Source: Galbitalea soli (lineage in GTDB: Bacteria; Actinomycetota; Actinomycetes; Actinomycetales; Microbacteriaceae). Taken from it: a stretch of 64,000 bases of DNA. The notes under the pieces are model-generated. The model was given only the letters and a program-made list of their open reading frames with translations. It had not been told where the DNA came from and ran no database searches. Each line of letters begins with the position of its first letter. The stretch's first letter is position 1. The position numbers and the translations under genes are program-made. Shown here one piece after another: positions 42,302 to 50,507 of this stretch. The stretch lies in assembly GCF_010686725.1 (NCBI RefSeq), contig NZ_JAAGWZ010000001.1, positions 372,001 through 436,000 on the forward strand, in the 5' to 3' direction.

Positions 42302-43000
42302 GTGACAGATCAGTCGGCCGAGACCGCCCTCCGCGTCGGTTTCGTCCCCGGTGTGACGGTGCGCAAGTGGACGCGCGCGTGGGTCGAGCGGCACCCGCTG
42401 CTCCCCCTCGACGTCCGGCCCGTCGATCAGGCGGAGGCGCTCGCCGGGCTGCGCGAGGGGCGTCTCAGCCTCGCCTTCGTGCGGCTGCCGGTGGAACGCG
42501 ACGGGCTCAGCGTGATCCGCCTCTACGGCGAGGTGCCCGTGCTCGTGTTGCCGCGGGATCACGAGTGGGGTGGGCGGTCATCCCTCACCGCGGACGAGGT
42601 GGCCGGCCTGCCCGCGGTCGCCGAGGTGGCGGCCGACGGGCGGGTGAAGGATGCGGTGGAGCTCGTCGCCGCGGGGGTCGGCTCGCTGCGGCTCCCCCAC
42701 TCGCTCGCGCGACTCCACGCCCGCAAGGACGTCGTGGCCGTGCCGATCTCCGACGGGATCGAGACCGACATCGCGATCGCGTGGTCGGCCGAGGCGACGA
42801 CGCCGGAGATCGAGGAGTTCGTGGGGATCGTTCGCGGGCGTACCGCGGGGAGCTCGCGCTCGACGCTCGCGGCCCCGGCCGAGGCGTCGACCGCGACACG
42901 CGGTTCGGGGGCGGGTGCCGTGCCGAAGCGGGCGCGCCCCTCGACGACTCCGCGTCCCCGCGCCCATCAGCAGCGATCGCGTCGACGCGGCAAGCACTGA
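42302..43000 (+). CDS. LysR-type substrate-binding domain protein without HTH
   Basis: A 232-residue protein that looks like the effector-binding half of a LysR regulator: ALRVGFVPGVTVRKW opens lobe 1, VRPVDQAEALAGLREGRLSLAFVRLPV and VLVLPRDHEWGG mark the hinge and second lobe. The N-terminal winged helix is absent, and a 60-residue basic, Ser/Thr/Arg-rich tail follows from about 175. It may be a ligand-binding partner of the DUF5997 protein. GTG start supported by TAGCCT with a six-base gap. Confidence 0.82.
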   Translation: MTDQSAETALRVGFVPGVTVRKWTRAWVERHPLLPLDVRPVDQAEALAGLREGRLSLAFVRLPVERDGLSVIRLYGEVPVLVLPRDHEWGGRSSLTADEVAGLPAVAEVAADGRVKDAVELVAAGVGSLRLPHSLARLHARKDVVAVPISDGIETDIAIAWSAEATTPEIEEFVGIVRGRTAGSSRSTLAAPAEASTATRGSGAGAVPKRARPSTTPRPRAHQQRSRRRGKH

Positions 43001-43037
43001 CCCTCCGCGGGCTCCCGGCCTGCCCCGCGCTCGTCGG

Positions 43038-43412
43038 CTAGCGATCCCCGTCGCGCCGGGTGGTCTCTACCGTCTGGGCGGTCTGGGCGGTCTGGGCCGT
43101 GTGGGCGGTGTGGGCGGTCTGGGCGGCGTGCGCGGCGAAGAGCAGTTCGGGCACGAGCGCGTCGATGGCGGCGCTCCACTCCTGCGGGGTGCGGCGGGAT
43201 GACCGGCTCGGCGCCGCCTCCGAGAGGAAGTCGATCAGCCTCCGCAGCTCCCCCTCGTCGAGGGTCGGCTCCTCCCGCGGGTCGAGCGCGTCGAGCCAGC
43301 GGTCGCGTGCCGTCCGCCACTCGGTCGCGGTGCCCTGCGCGGACTGCGGATGCTCGGCGGCGCGCAGCATGGAGCGCACCCGGGTGGCGAGCGGGGCGGT
43401 GATTCTGGCCAT
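43038..43412 (-). CDS. Hypothetical protein with AQT/AHT repeat tail
   Basis: A 124-residue soluble protein of unknown family. The N-terminal 85 residues are helical and charged; the C-terminus carries six three-residue repeats (AQT or AHT) encoded by a 9-bp tandem repeat. The ATG at 43412 is chosen because TACCCT precedes it by six bases; an ATG 17 codons earlier would run into the imuA promoter. Divergent from the mutasome operon; no SOS box serves this direction. Confidence 0.65.
   Translation of the reverse strand: MARITAPLATRVRSMLRAAEHPQSAQGTATEWRTARDRWLDALDPREEPTLDEGELRRLIDFLSEAAPSRSSRRTPQEWSAAIDALVPELLFAAHAAQTAHTAHTAQTAQTAQTVETTRRDGDR
43072..43125. repeat. Six-copy 9-bp tandem repeat
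   Basis: Unit GTCTGGGCG with single-base variants (GTGTGGGCG, GTCTGGGCC), in frame within the gene at 43038, where it encodes AQT/AHT triplets. A degenerate seventh unit follows. Copy number could vary by slippage. Confidence 0.85.
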
Positions 43413-43456
43413 GCGTCGAGGGTAGCGGGCGACACGCCGGACGATGTCGGTGGCGA

Positions 43457-43485
43457 TTGACACTATCGAAACTATGTTCGATTAT
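43457..43485 (+). promoter_or_regulatory. SOS-controlled promoter of imuA with LexA box
   Basis: TTGACA (43457-43462, perfect -35), 17-bp spacer, GATTAT (43480-43485, -10), then six bases to the ATG at 43492. Within the spacer and touching the -10 lies TCGAAACTATGTTCGA (43466-43481), matching 11 of the 12 fixed bases of the actinobacterial LexA consensus TCGAAC-N4-GTTCGA. LexA bound there would block polymerase directly. Confidence 0.85.
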
Positions 43486-43491
43486 GGCTCT

Positions 43492-44235
43492 ATGGCCCCC
43501 GCAGCAGCGACTCTCGTCGAGTCCTCGCCCGCGCGCGCTTCCGTGCGCGAGCTGCAGGCGCGCATCCGGTCGATGCAGGCCGCCACGCTCGACAGCCGTC
43601 TCGTTCCGACGCATCCGGCGATCGCCTCCTTGCTGCCCGGGGGTGGGCTCAAGCAGGGCGCCACCTACTCGGTTGCGCCCTCCGCGACCCTGCTCATGAC
43701 CCTGCTCGCGGCTCCCTCTCAGGCGGGCTCCTGGTGCGCGGTGGTCGGCATGCCCGAGTTCGGGGCCGAGGCGGCGGCCGGTTTCGGCGTCGACCTGGAG
43801 CGACTCGTGCTCGTACCCGACCCGGGTGAGCAGTGGTTGGCGGTGACCGCGGCGATGGCCGATGCGATGTCGATCGTCGTCACGCGGCCCCCCAAGCGCA
43901 CCTCGGACGGCAATCTCGCCCGCCTCTCCGCTCGCCTGCGGCAGCGTGGCTCCACTCTCATCGTGATGGGCTCCTGGCCGCAGAGCGAGGCGATGCTGAG
44001 CCTGAGCGACAGCGCGTGGAGCGGCATCGGTGCCGGCCACGGCCACCTGGCCGCCCGGCAGGCGACCGTGACGGTCTCGACCCGGCTGGGCGGCGCACCG
44101 CGCAGTGCGCGCGTCTGGCTGCCCGATCCCGAGCTGCGCGTCACGCGGGTGCTCCCCCCGGCGGAGTCGGCCTCTGCGACCCCTGCCGGCTCTGCGGCGT
44201 CCGCCGTCGCGACCGACTACCTGAGGGCGGTATGA
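43492..44235 (+). CDS. imuA: ImuA-type RecA-like accessory protein of the mutasome
   Basis: A 247-residue protein needed, with ImuB and DnaE2, for damage-induced mutagenesis. It resembles a degenerate RecA core: ASLLPGGGLKQGATYSV (46-62) stands where RecA has the P-loop but lacks the GKT ending, so ATP binding is doubtful. WCAVVGMPEFGAEAAAGFGVDLERLVLVPDPGEQW is the typical next block. The ATG at 43492 is chosen because the promoter and LexA box end just before it, implying a leaderless mRNA; an earlier in-frame ATG (43444) lies upstream of the -35. The stop overlaps the imuB start as ATGA. Confidence 0.88.
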   Translation: MAPAAATLVESSPARASVRELQARIRSMQAATLDSRLVPTHPAIASLLPGGGLKQGATYSVAPSATLLMTLLAAPSQAGSWCAVVGMPEFGAEAAAGFGVDLERLVLVPDPGEQWLAVTAAMADAMSIVVTRPPKRTSDGNLARLSARLRQRGSTLIVMGSWPQSEAMLSLSDSAWSGIGAGHGHLAARQATVTVSTRLGGAPRSARVWLPDPELRVTRVLPPAESASATPAGSAASAVATDYLRAV

Positions 44236-45788
44236 GCGCCCCGGTGCTGCGCAGCATGGTGCTGTGGGTGCCCGACTGGCCCGTCATCGCGGCGGTGCGC
44301 GTCGGCAAAGCGGCGGCGGATGCCCCGCTCGCCCTCATCGACCGGGGCATCGTCTTCGCCTGCTCGGCGGCGGCACGTGCGGAGGGCGTCAAACGCGGGC
44401 TCCGCGTGCGGGAGGCGCAGGCCCGCTGCCCCGCCCTCGTCGTCCTGCCCTACGAGCAGCAGCTCGATCACCGCAGCTTCGACGCGGTGATCGAGGCGAT
44501 CGAGGCGGTCATGCCCGGGGTGCAACACCTCCGCCCCGGGGTGTGCGCCGTGCGCGTGCGCGGCCCGGCCCGCTATTTCGGCGGGGAGAAGGCGGCGGGA
44601 CTCGCGCTTCTCGCCGTGCTCGACGAGCTCGGCGTCGCGGGCTCGCGGGTCGGCATCGCCGACGGACCCTTCACCGCCGAGCAGGCGGCCCGGAGCGCCA
44701 CGGCGGCCCGGCGGGTCAGGGTGGTGCCCGAGGGCGCATCGGCGGAGTTCCTCGGTCCCCTGCCGATCTCCCTGATCGAGTCCCCCGCCCTCGTGACCCT
44801 TCTGCGTCGACTCGGGATCACCACGCTCGCGGAGTTCGCCGCACTCCCCGCCGATGACGTGCTGGGGCGGTTCGGGGAGGGCGGCGCGCAGCTGCACGCT
44901 CTGTCGGGCGGGCTCGACAGCCGGCCGATCATCCCCCGGGTCCCCCCGGATGAGCTCGACGCGCGGGTCGGTTTCGAGCCGCCCCTCGATCGCGTCGATC
45001 AGGTGACCTTCGGGGTGCGGTCCATCGCCGACGAGTTCATCCAGGCGCTCGTCGGCCACCGGCTCGTGTGCACGGCGCTCCGGGTGGAGATCGACACCGA
45101 GCTGGGCGACTACTCCGAGCGCAGCTGGTTGCACCCGCGGTCGTTCACCGCCTCCGACGTCGTCGACCGGGTGCGCTGGCAGCTGCAGGGCAGTGCCGAG
45201 GTGGATGCGGGGCTGCGCTCCGGCGTCACCGCGGTGCGCATCGTGCCGGAGGCCGTCGACGCGATCGGCAACCACGAGGCGGGGCTCTTCGGCCGTGGGC
45301 CGGATGAGCGGGTGCATCACGCCCTCTCCCGCGTTCAGAGCATGCTGGGGCACGCCGGCGTGGTCACCGCGGTCGTCAGCGGGGGGCGCACCCTCGCCGA
45401 CCGTCAGGTCACCGTGCCGTGGGGCGATCGTCCCCTCCTCACCCGGAACCCGCAGCAGCCGTGGCCCGGGCAGCTCCCCCGGCCCGCTCCCGGAACGGTC
45501 TTCCCGACCCCGCATCCCGTGCACGTGCTGGCGAGCGACGGCAGTGCGGTCGAGGTGGATTCCCGGGGCACGCTCTCTGCGGCCCCGGCCCGTTTCTCCC
45601 CCGCCGCCTCCGGCCGCGGGCTGCGCGAGATCACCGCCTGGGCGGGGCCATGGCCCGTCGCGGAGCGCTGGTGGGACGCAGACACCGCGCGCCGCTCGGA
45701 CCGCTTCCAGGTGGTGGACGCCTCGGGCGTCGCCTGGCTGCTCGTGCTCGAGGCCGGCCACTGGTCGGCCGAGGCGAGGTACGACTGA
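44232..45788 (+). CDS. imuB: ImuB, Y-family polymerase-like protein
   Basis: A 518-residue Y-family protein that acts as hub between DnaE2 and the sliding clamp. The N-terminal block reads VLWVPDWPVIAAVR where active Y-polymerases have VDMDAFFASV, and the SxDE motif is also missing (RPGVCAVRVRGPARYFGG), so it should be catalytically inactive, as known for ImuB. Little-finger region and a long C-terminal tail with PWPGQLPRPAPGTVF follow. Translationally coupled to imuA by ATGA; dnaE2 starts 13 bases after its stop. Confidence 0.92.
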   Translation: MSAPVLRSMVLWVPDWPVIAAVRVGKAAADAPLALIDRGIVFACSAAARAEGVKRGLRVREAQARCPALVVLPYEQQLDHRSFDAVIEAIEAVMPGVQHLRPGVCAVRVRGPARYFGGEKAAGLALLAVLDELGVAGSRVGIADGPFTAEQAARSATAARRVRVVPEGASAEFLGPLPISLIESPALVTLLRRLGITTLAEFAALPADDVLGRFGEGGAQLHALSGGLDSRPIIPRVPPDELDARVGFEPPLDRVDQVTFGVRSIADEFIQALVGHRLVCTALRVEIDTELGDYSERSWLHPRSFTASDVVDRVRWQLQGSAEVDAGLRSGVTAVRIVPEAVDAIGNHEAGLFGRGPDERVHHALSRVQSMLGHAGVVTAVVSGGRTLADRQVTVPWGDRPLLTRNPQQPWPGQLPRPAPGTVFPTPHPVHVLASDGSAVEVDSRGTLSAAPARFSPAASGRGLREITAWAGPWPVAERWWDADTARRSDRFQVVDASGVAWLLVLEAGHWSAEARYD

Positions 45789-45801
45789 TGGGGCGGGACT
45801 G

Positions 45802-48800
45802 ATGGGGTACAGCAACCCGCCGATCCCCTGGTCGGAGTTCGAGCGCGCCCTCTCCGGTGATCGTCGGCCGGGGCGGGCGCCGGTCGGTGCGGACGGGGGC
45901 GACAGCCCGGCGTGGTCGAACAAGCGGATGCCGTACGTGCCGGCGCCGATCATCCCGTCGTCGCCGTCGACGCTCGTGCCCTACGCCGAGCTTCACGCGC
46001 ACTCGACCTTCAGCTTCCTCGACGGGGCGAGTTCGCCGGAGGCACTGCTGGAGGAGGCGACTCGCCTCGGGCTGACCGGGCTCGCGCTCACCGATCACGA
46101 CGGCTTGTACGGCATCGTGCGCATGGCGGAGGCCGCCGAGAGCTATGACATCCACACGGTGTTCGGGGCGGAGCTGTCGCTCGGCCTGCGCGCCCCGCAG
46201 AACGGGGTGGCCGATCCGGAGGGCAGCCACCTGCTCGTTCTCGCCCGTGGTGAAGAGGGGTATCACCGACTCGCCGCGGCCCTCACCGCGGGGCAGCTCG
46301 CGGGCGAGGAGAAGGGTCGCCCGCTCTACGATCAGGGCGCGCTGGCCGACCGCGCGGGCGGCCAGTGGACGATCCTCACCGGATGCCGCAAGGGCCGGGT
46401 GCGGCAGGCGCTCGTCGCCGGGGGCACCGCGACGGGGGCGAGGGATGCCGGGCGCGAGCTCGACGCCCTCATCGAGTCCTTCGGCCGCGAGCACGTGCTC
46501 GTCGAGCTCTACGACCAGGGCACGCCCCTGGCCAGCAGTCACAACGATGTGTTGGCCGAGCTCGCCACCCGGCGCGGCCTGTCCGTGGTCGCCACCGGCA
46601 ATGTCCACTACGCCACCCCCGACCAGCACCGGCTGGCGGGTGCCATCGCCGCGGTGCGGGCACGCCGCAGTCTCGATGAGCTGGACGGCTGGCTTCCCCC
46701 CTCGGCCGGCGCCCATCTGCGCAGCGGCGAGGAGATGGCGGCGCGGTTCGCCCGCTACCCCGGGGCGGTGGAGCGCACGGTAGAGATCGCCCGCGACCAC
46801 GCCTTCGAACTGCGCCGGGCACGACCCGGCCTCCCCAAGCAGCGGGTTCCCGAGGGGCACACCCCGATGAGTTGGCTGCGGCACCTCGTCTGGGAGGGCG
46901 CCGCCGAACGCTACCCCTCCCTGCGCGACAGGGATCGGGCTCGCATCGAGCGTGAGCTGCAGGTGATCGAGGAGAAGGACTTTCCCGGCTACTTCCTCAT
47001 CGTGTACGACATCGTGCGTTTCGCCCGCGAGCGGGGAATCCTCTGCCAGGGGCGGGGGTCCGCGGCCAACTCGGCCGTCTGCTACCTGCTCAAGATCACC
47101 GCGGTCGACGCGATCTACTACGAGTTGCCCTTCGAGCGGTTCCTCTCCAGCATGCGCGACGAGGAGCCCGACATCGATGTCGACTTCGACTCCGATCGAC
47201 GGGAGGAGGTGATCCAGTACGTCTACGAGAAGTACGGCCGCCACAACGCGGCCCAGGTCGCCAACGTGATCAGCTATCGGCCCAAGAACGCCGTGCGCGA
47301 CATGGCGAAGGCGCTCGGTGCGAGCCCGGGTCAGCAGGATGCGTGGTCGAAGCAGGTCGAGCGCTGGGGGGCGCTCATCTCGAGCCAGGATCACGACATC
47401 CCGGATGCGGTCGTCGACCTCGCCCACGAGGTGCTGACGTTTCCGCGTCACATGGGAATCCACTCCGGCGGCATGGTGCTCACGGACCGGCCCGTCGGCG
47501 AGGTGTGCCCGATCGAGCACGGACGGATGGACGGCCGGACCGTTCTGCAGTGGGACAAAGACGACTGCGCCTGGATGGGGCTCGTCAAGTTCGATCTGCT
47601 CGGTCTCGGCATGCTCGCCGCGCTGCAGTACTGCTTCGACCTGGTGCGCGACCACCTCGGCGAGGAGTGGACCCTCGACCGTATCCCGAAGGAGGAGGCG
47701 GGGGTCTACGACATGCTCTGCCGGGCCGACTCGGTGGGGGTCTTCCAGGTCGAGTCGCGCGCTCAGATGGGGCTGCTCCCCCGCCTGCAGCCCCGCCGCT
47801 TCTACGACCTCGTGGTCGAGATCGCGATGGTGCGCCCCGGGCCGATCCAGGGGGGTGCCGTGCATCCGTTCGTGCGTCGCAAGCTCGGCCAGGAGCCGGT
47901 CACCTACCTGCATCCCAAGCTCGAGGAGCCGCTGCGGCGAACGCTCGGCGTGCCCGTCTTCCAGGAGCAGCTCATGCAGGTCGCCATGGCGGTGGGCGGG
48001 TGCACGGGCGAGGACGCCGACCTGCTGCGCCGGGCGATGGGATCGAAGCGCGGCATCGAGCGCATCGAATCGCTCAAAACCAAGCTCTACGCGGGCATGA
48101 AGGAGAACGGGATCGAGGGCGAGGTGGCCGACGAGATCTACGCGAAGATCCAGGCCTTCGCCAATTTCGGCTTCGCCGAGAGTCACAGCCTCAGCTTCGC
48201 GCTCCTCGTCTACGCGAGCGCCTGGATGCGGCTGCACTACCCCGGCGCCTTCCTCGCGGCGCTGCTGAGGGCGCAACCCATGGGGTTCTACTCGCCGCAG
48301 ACGCTGGTGGCGGATGCCCGGCGGCACGGAGTGCGCGTCCTGCGCCCGGATATCCAGCTCTCCGGCGCCACCGCGGGACTCGAGCCGATCGACCCGGCGG
48401 ATCCCGTTCGGCCGAGCGGCCGCGACGCCTGCCTCGACCGCACTCAACCGGCCGTACCGCCCTTCGACCGCAGCATCCCCTTCGATTCGGATGACCACCG
48501 GCGCGATGCCGGCCTCGCCGTGCGTCTCGGCTTCGACGAAGTGGTCGGGATCGGGTCGGCGCAGGCGGCGGCGATCGTCGCCGAGCGCGAGCGGGGCGGC
48601 CTCTATCGCGACATGAACGACCTAGTGCGCCGCACCGGGCTCACGACCGCGCAGCTCGAGCTGCTCGCGGCGTCGGGTGCCTTCGATGCTTTCGGCCTCG
48701 GACGGCGGGAGGCCATGTGGAACGCGGGCAACGCGGCACAGGACCGTGCCGAGTTCCTTCCGGGGACGGTCGTGGCGGTGCAGCCGCCGCTCTTCGCGAT

Positions 48801-49218
48801 GCCCTCGGAGCTCGACGAACTCATGAGCGACCTGTGGGCCACCGGCCTGTCGACCGACAACCACCCGGTGCGGCACCTGCGCGAGCAGCTGCGCCTGCGC
48901 GGGGTGCTCTCGGCGGAGGAGCTGCGCACCGCCGAACCCGGCCGCCGGGTGGAGGTGGGCGGCATCGTGACCCACCGTCAGCGGCCGGCGACGGCGAGCG
49001 GGATCACCTTCGTCAACCTCGAGGACGAGACCGGCTTGGTGAACGTGATCTGCGGGGTTGGGGTGTGGACCCGCTACCGCCGCATCACCCGGGATGCGAG
49101 CGCGATGATCATCCGCGGCATCCTCGAACGATCGCCGGAGGGCGTGACCAACCTGGTGGCGGATCGTTTCGAGGTGCTGTCGATGGCGCCGCAGACCCGA
49201 TCCCGGGACTTCCGCTAG
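45802..49218 (+). CDS. dnaE2: Error-prone DNA polymerase DnaE2 (ImuC)
   Basis: A 1138-residue C-family polymerase that performs translesion synthesis under SOS control. PHP domain at about 60-130 (YAELHAHSTFSFLDGASSPEALL, LTDHDGLYG); catalytic Asp residues in PDIDVDFDSDRREEVIQYV near 456-474; GVPVFQEQLMQVAMAVGG and FANFGFAESHSLSFALLVYASAW follow in the fingers; an OB fold near 1050-1080 (VGGIVTHRQRPATASGITFVNLEDETG). It lacks the long C-terminal tail of replicative DnaE1. ATG at 45802 is the first start after the imuB stop that leads into the PHP domain. Confidence 0.96.
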   Translation: MGYSNPPIPWSEFERALSGDRRPGRAPVGADGGDSPAWSNKRMPYVPAPIIPSSPSTLVPYAELHAHSTFSFLDGASSPEALLEEATRLGLTGLALTDHDGLYGIVRMAEAAESYDIHTVFGAELSLGLRAPQNGVADPEGSHLLVLARGEEGYHRLAAALTAGQLAGEEKGRPLYDQGALADRAGGQWTILTGCRKGRVRQALVAGGTATGARDAGRELDALIESFGREHVLVELYDQGTPLASSHNDVLAELATRRGLSVVATGNVHYATPDQHRLAGAIAAVRARRSLDELDGWLPPSAGAHLRSGEEMAARFARYPGAVERTVEIARDHAFELRRARPGLPKQRVPEGHTPMSWLRHLVWEGAAERYPSLRDRDRARIERELQVIEEKDFPGYFLIVYDIVRFARERGILCQGRGSAANSAVCYLLKITAVDAIYYELPFERFLSSMRDEEPDIDVDFDSDRREEVIQYVYEKYGRHNAAQVANVISYRPKNAVRDMAKALGASPGQQDAWSKQVERWGALISSQDHDIPDAVVDLAHEVLTFPRHMGIHSGGMVLTDRPVGEVCPIEHGRMDGRTVLQWDKDDCAWMGLVKFDLLGLGMLAALQYCFDLVRDHLGEEWTLDRIPKEEAGVYDMLCRADSVGVFQVESRAQMGLLPRLQPRRFYDLVVEIAMVRPGPIQGGAVHPFVRRKLGQEPVTYLHPKLEEPLRRTLGVPVFQEQLMQVAMAVGGCTGEDADLLRRAMGSKRGIERIESLKTKLYAGMKENGIEGEVADEIYAKIQAFANFGFAESHSLSFALLVYASAWMRLHYPGAFLAALLRAQPMGFYSPQTLVADARRHGVRVLRPDIQLSGATAGLEPIDPADPVRPSGRDACLDRTQPAVPPFDRSIPFDSDDHRRDAGLAVRLGFDEVVGIGSAQAAAIVAERERGGLYRDMNDLVRRTGLTTAQLELLAASGAFDAFGLGRREAMWNAGNAAQDRAEFLPGTVVAVQPPLFAMPSELDELMSDLWATGLSTDNHPVRHLREQLRLRGVLSAEELRTAEPGRRVEVGGIVTHRQRPATASGITFVNLEDETGLVNVICGVGVWTRYRRITRDASAMIIRGILERSPEGVTNLVADRFEVLSMAPQTRSRDFR

Positions 49219-49228
49219 CGAGGCGTGA

Positions 49229-50473
49229 TCACTCGGCGGCGGCAGCCCGCTCCTGCTGAGCGAGCAGCACGCAGGTGCACAGGCCGTCGATGCCCGCCCG
49301 CAGCTCGTCGAGCGAGGGGAAGCTCGGCGCGAGGCGGATCGTCGAATCGCGCGGGTCGTCACCGTAGGGGAACGGCGCACCCGCGGCGGTCACGAGGATC
49401 CCGGCCTCCTTCGCCAGCGCGATGGCGCGCGTCGCGACACCGTCGCCCGCATCGAGGCTGATGAAGTAGCCGCCGCGCGGCCGCGTCCACGACGCGACAC
49501 CGCGCAGACGCTCCTCGAGGATCTGCAGTACTGCCTCGAACTGCGGCTCGAGCAGTGCGCGATGCTTGGCCATATGGGCGACCACCCCCGCCGCGTCGCC
49601 GAAGAAGCGCACGTGCCGCAGCTGGTTGAGCTTGTCGGGGCCGATCGTGCGAGCCGACCAGTGCTTCCGGATCCAGGCGATGTTCGCGGGGCTGCCGCCG
49701 ACGAACCCCACCCCGCCGCCGGCGAAGGTGACCTTCGAGGTGGAGGCGAAGACGATGGGACGGTCGGGATGACCCGCGGCGGCCGCGAGGCCGAGCACGT
49801 CGATGACCGGGTCCGGGTCGTCGGTCAGGTGGTGCACGGCGTAGGCGTTGTCCCACATGATCCGGAAGTCGTCGGCCGCGGTGGGCATCGCGACGAGGGC
49901 CTCGACCTCCTCCACGGTGAGCGAGTAGCCGGTCGGGTTGGAGTACATCGGAACGGTCCACATGCCGCGGATGCTCGGGTCGTTCGCGACGAGCGAGCGG
50001 ATGGTGTCGAGATCGAGCCCGGTGTCGGTGAACGGCACCGCGATCATCCGGATTCCCAGCGCCTCGCAGATCGCGAAGTGGCGGTCGTAGCCCGGGACAG
50101 GGCACAGGAAGCTCACCCCCTCGACATTGCGCCAGGGGCCGTCACCGTGCGGCACGCCCGTGAGCAGCGCGGCGACGAGCACCTCGTGCATGAGCGGGAG
50201 GCTCGTGGTGTCGAGGGCGAGCAGTTGATCGGTGGGAATGCCGAGGAGTTCACCCATGATCGCGCGGAGTTCGGGAAGGCCGTCGGGGCCACCATAGTTG
50301 CGCAGGTCGGTGCCCGCCGCGTCGCGGTAGTCGCCGTCACCCGGCAGGCCGAGCATGGCGTTCGAGAGGTCGAGCTGCGACGGCGATGGCTTGCCGCGGG
50401 TCAGGTCGAGGGAGAGCCCACGAGCGACGAGTTCGGCGTAGGCGGTGGTGAGGTCGGTGGAGATGTGGGTCAC
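49229..50473 (-). CDS. Class I aminotransferase (aspartate-aminotransferase-like)
   Basis: A 414-residue PLP-dependent aminotransferase of the subgroup described as type Ic aspartate aminotransferase. Seen: TRGKPSPSQLDLS, RNYGGPDGLPELR, PMYSNPTGYSLT (Asn179), WDNAYAVHHL (Asp208) and STSKVTFAGGGVGF with the Schiff-base Lys247; Arg of SFPSL region near the C-terminus binds the carboxylate. It probably transaminates aspartate and 2-oxoglutarate. GTG start with TACCGT six bases upstream. It converges with dnaE2, ten bases between stops. Confidence 0.91.
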   Translation of the reverse strand: MTHISTDLTTAYAELVARGLSLDLTRGKPSPSQLDLSNAMLGLPGDGDYRDAAGTDLRNYGGPDGLPELRAIMGELLGIPTDQLLALDTTSLPLMHEVLVAALLTGVPHGDGPWRNVEGVSFLCPVPGYDRHFAICEALGIRMIAVPFTDTGLDLDTIRSLVANDPSIRGMWTVPMYSNPTGYSLTVEEVEALVAMPTAADDFRIMWDNAYAVHHLTDDPDPVIDVLGLAAAAGHPDRPIVFASTSKVTFAGGGVGFVGGSPANIAWIRKHWSARTIGPDKLNQLRHVRFFGDAAGVVAHMAKHRALLEPQFEAVLQILEERLRGVASWTRPRGGYFISLDAGDGVATRAIALAKEAGILVTAAGAPFPYGDDPRDSTIRLAPSFPSLDELRAGIDGLCTCVLLAQQERAAAAE

Positions 50474-50507
50474 GTCTCAACGGTAGCGCGACTCGGCCCC
50501 GCGGGGT

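Noticed and set aside
45631-48498. A very long open frame antisense to dnaE2 (about 950 codons)
   Set aside because: It mirrors the codon periodicity of a high-GC gene; its sequence is low-complexity Arg/Gly/Glu-rich with no motif.
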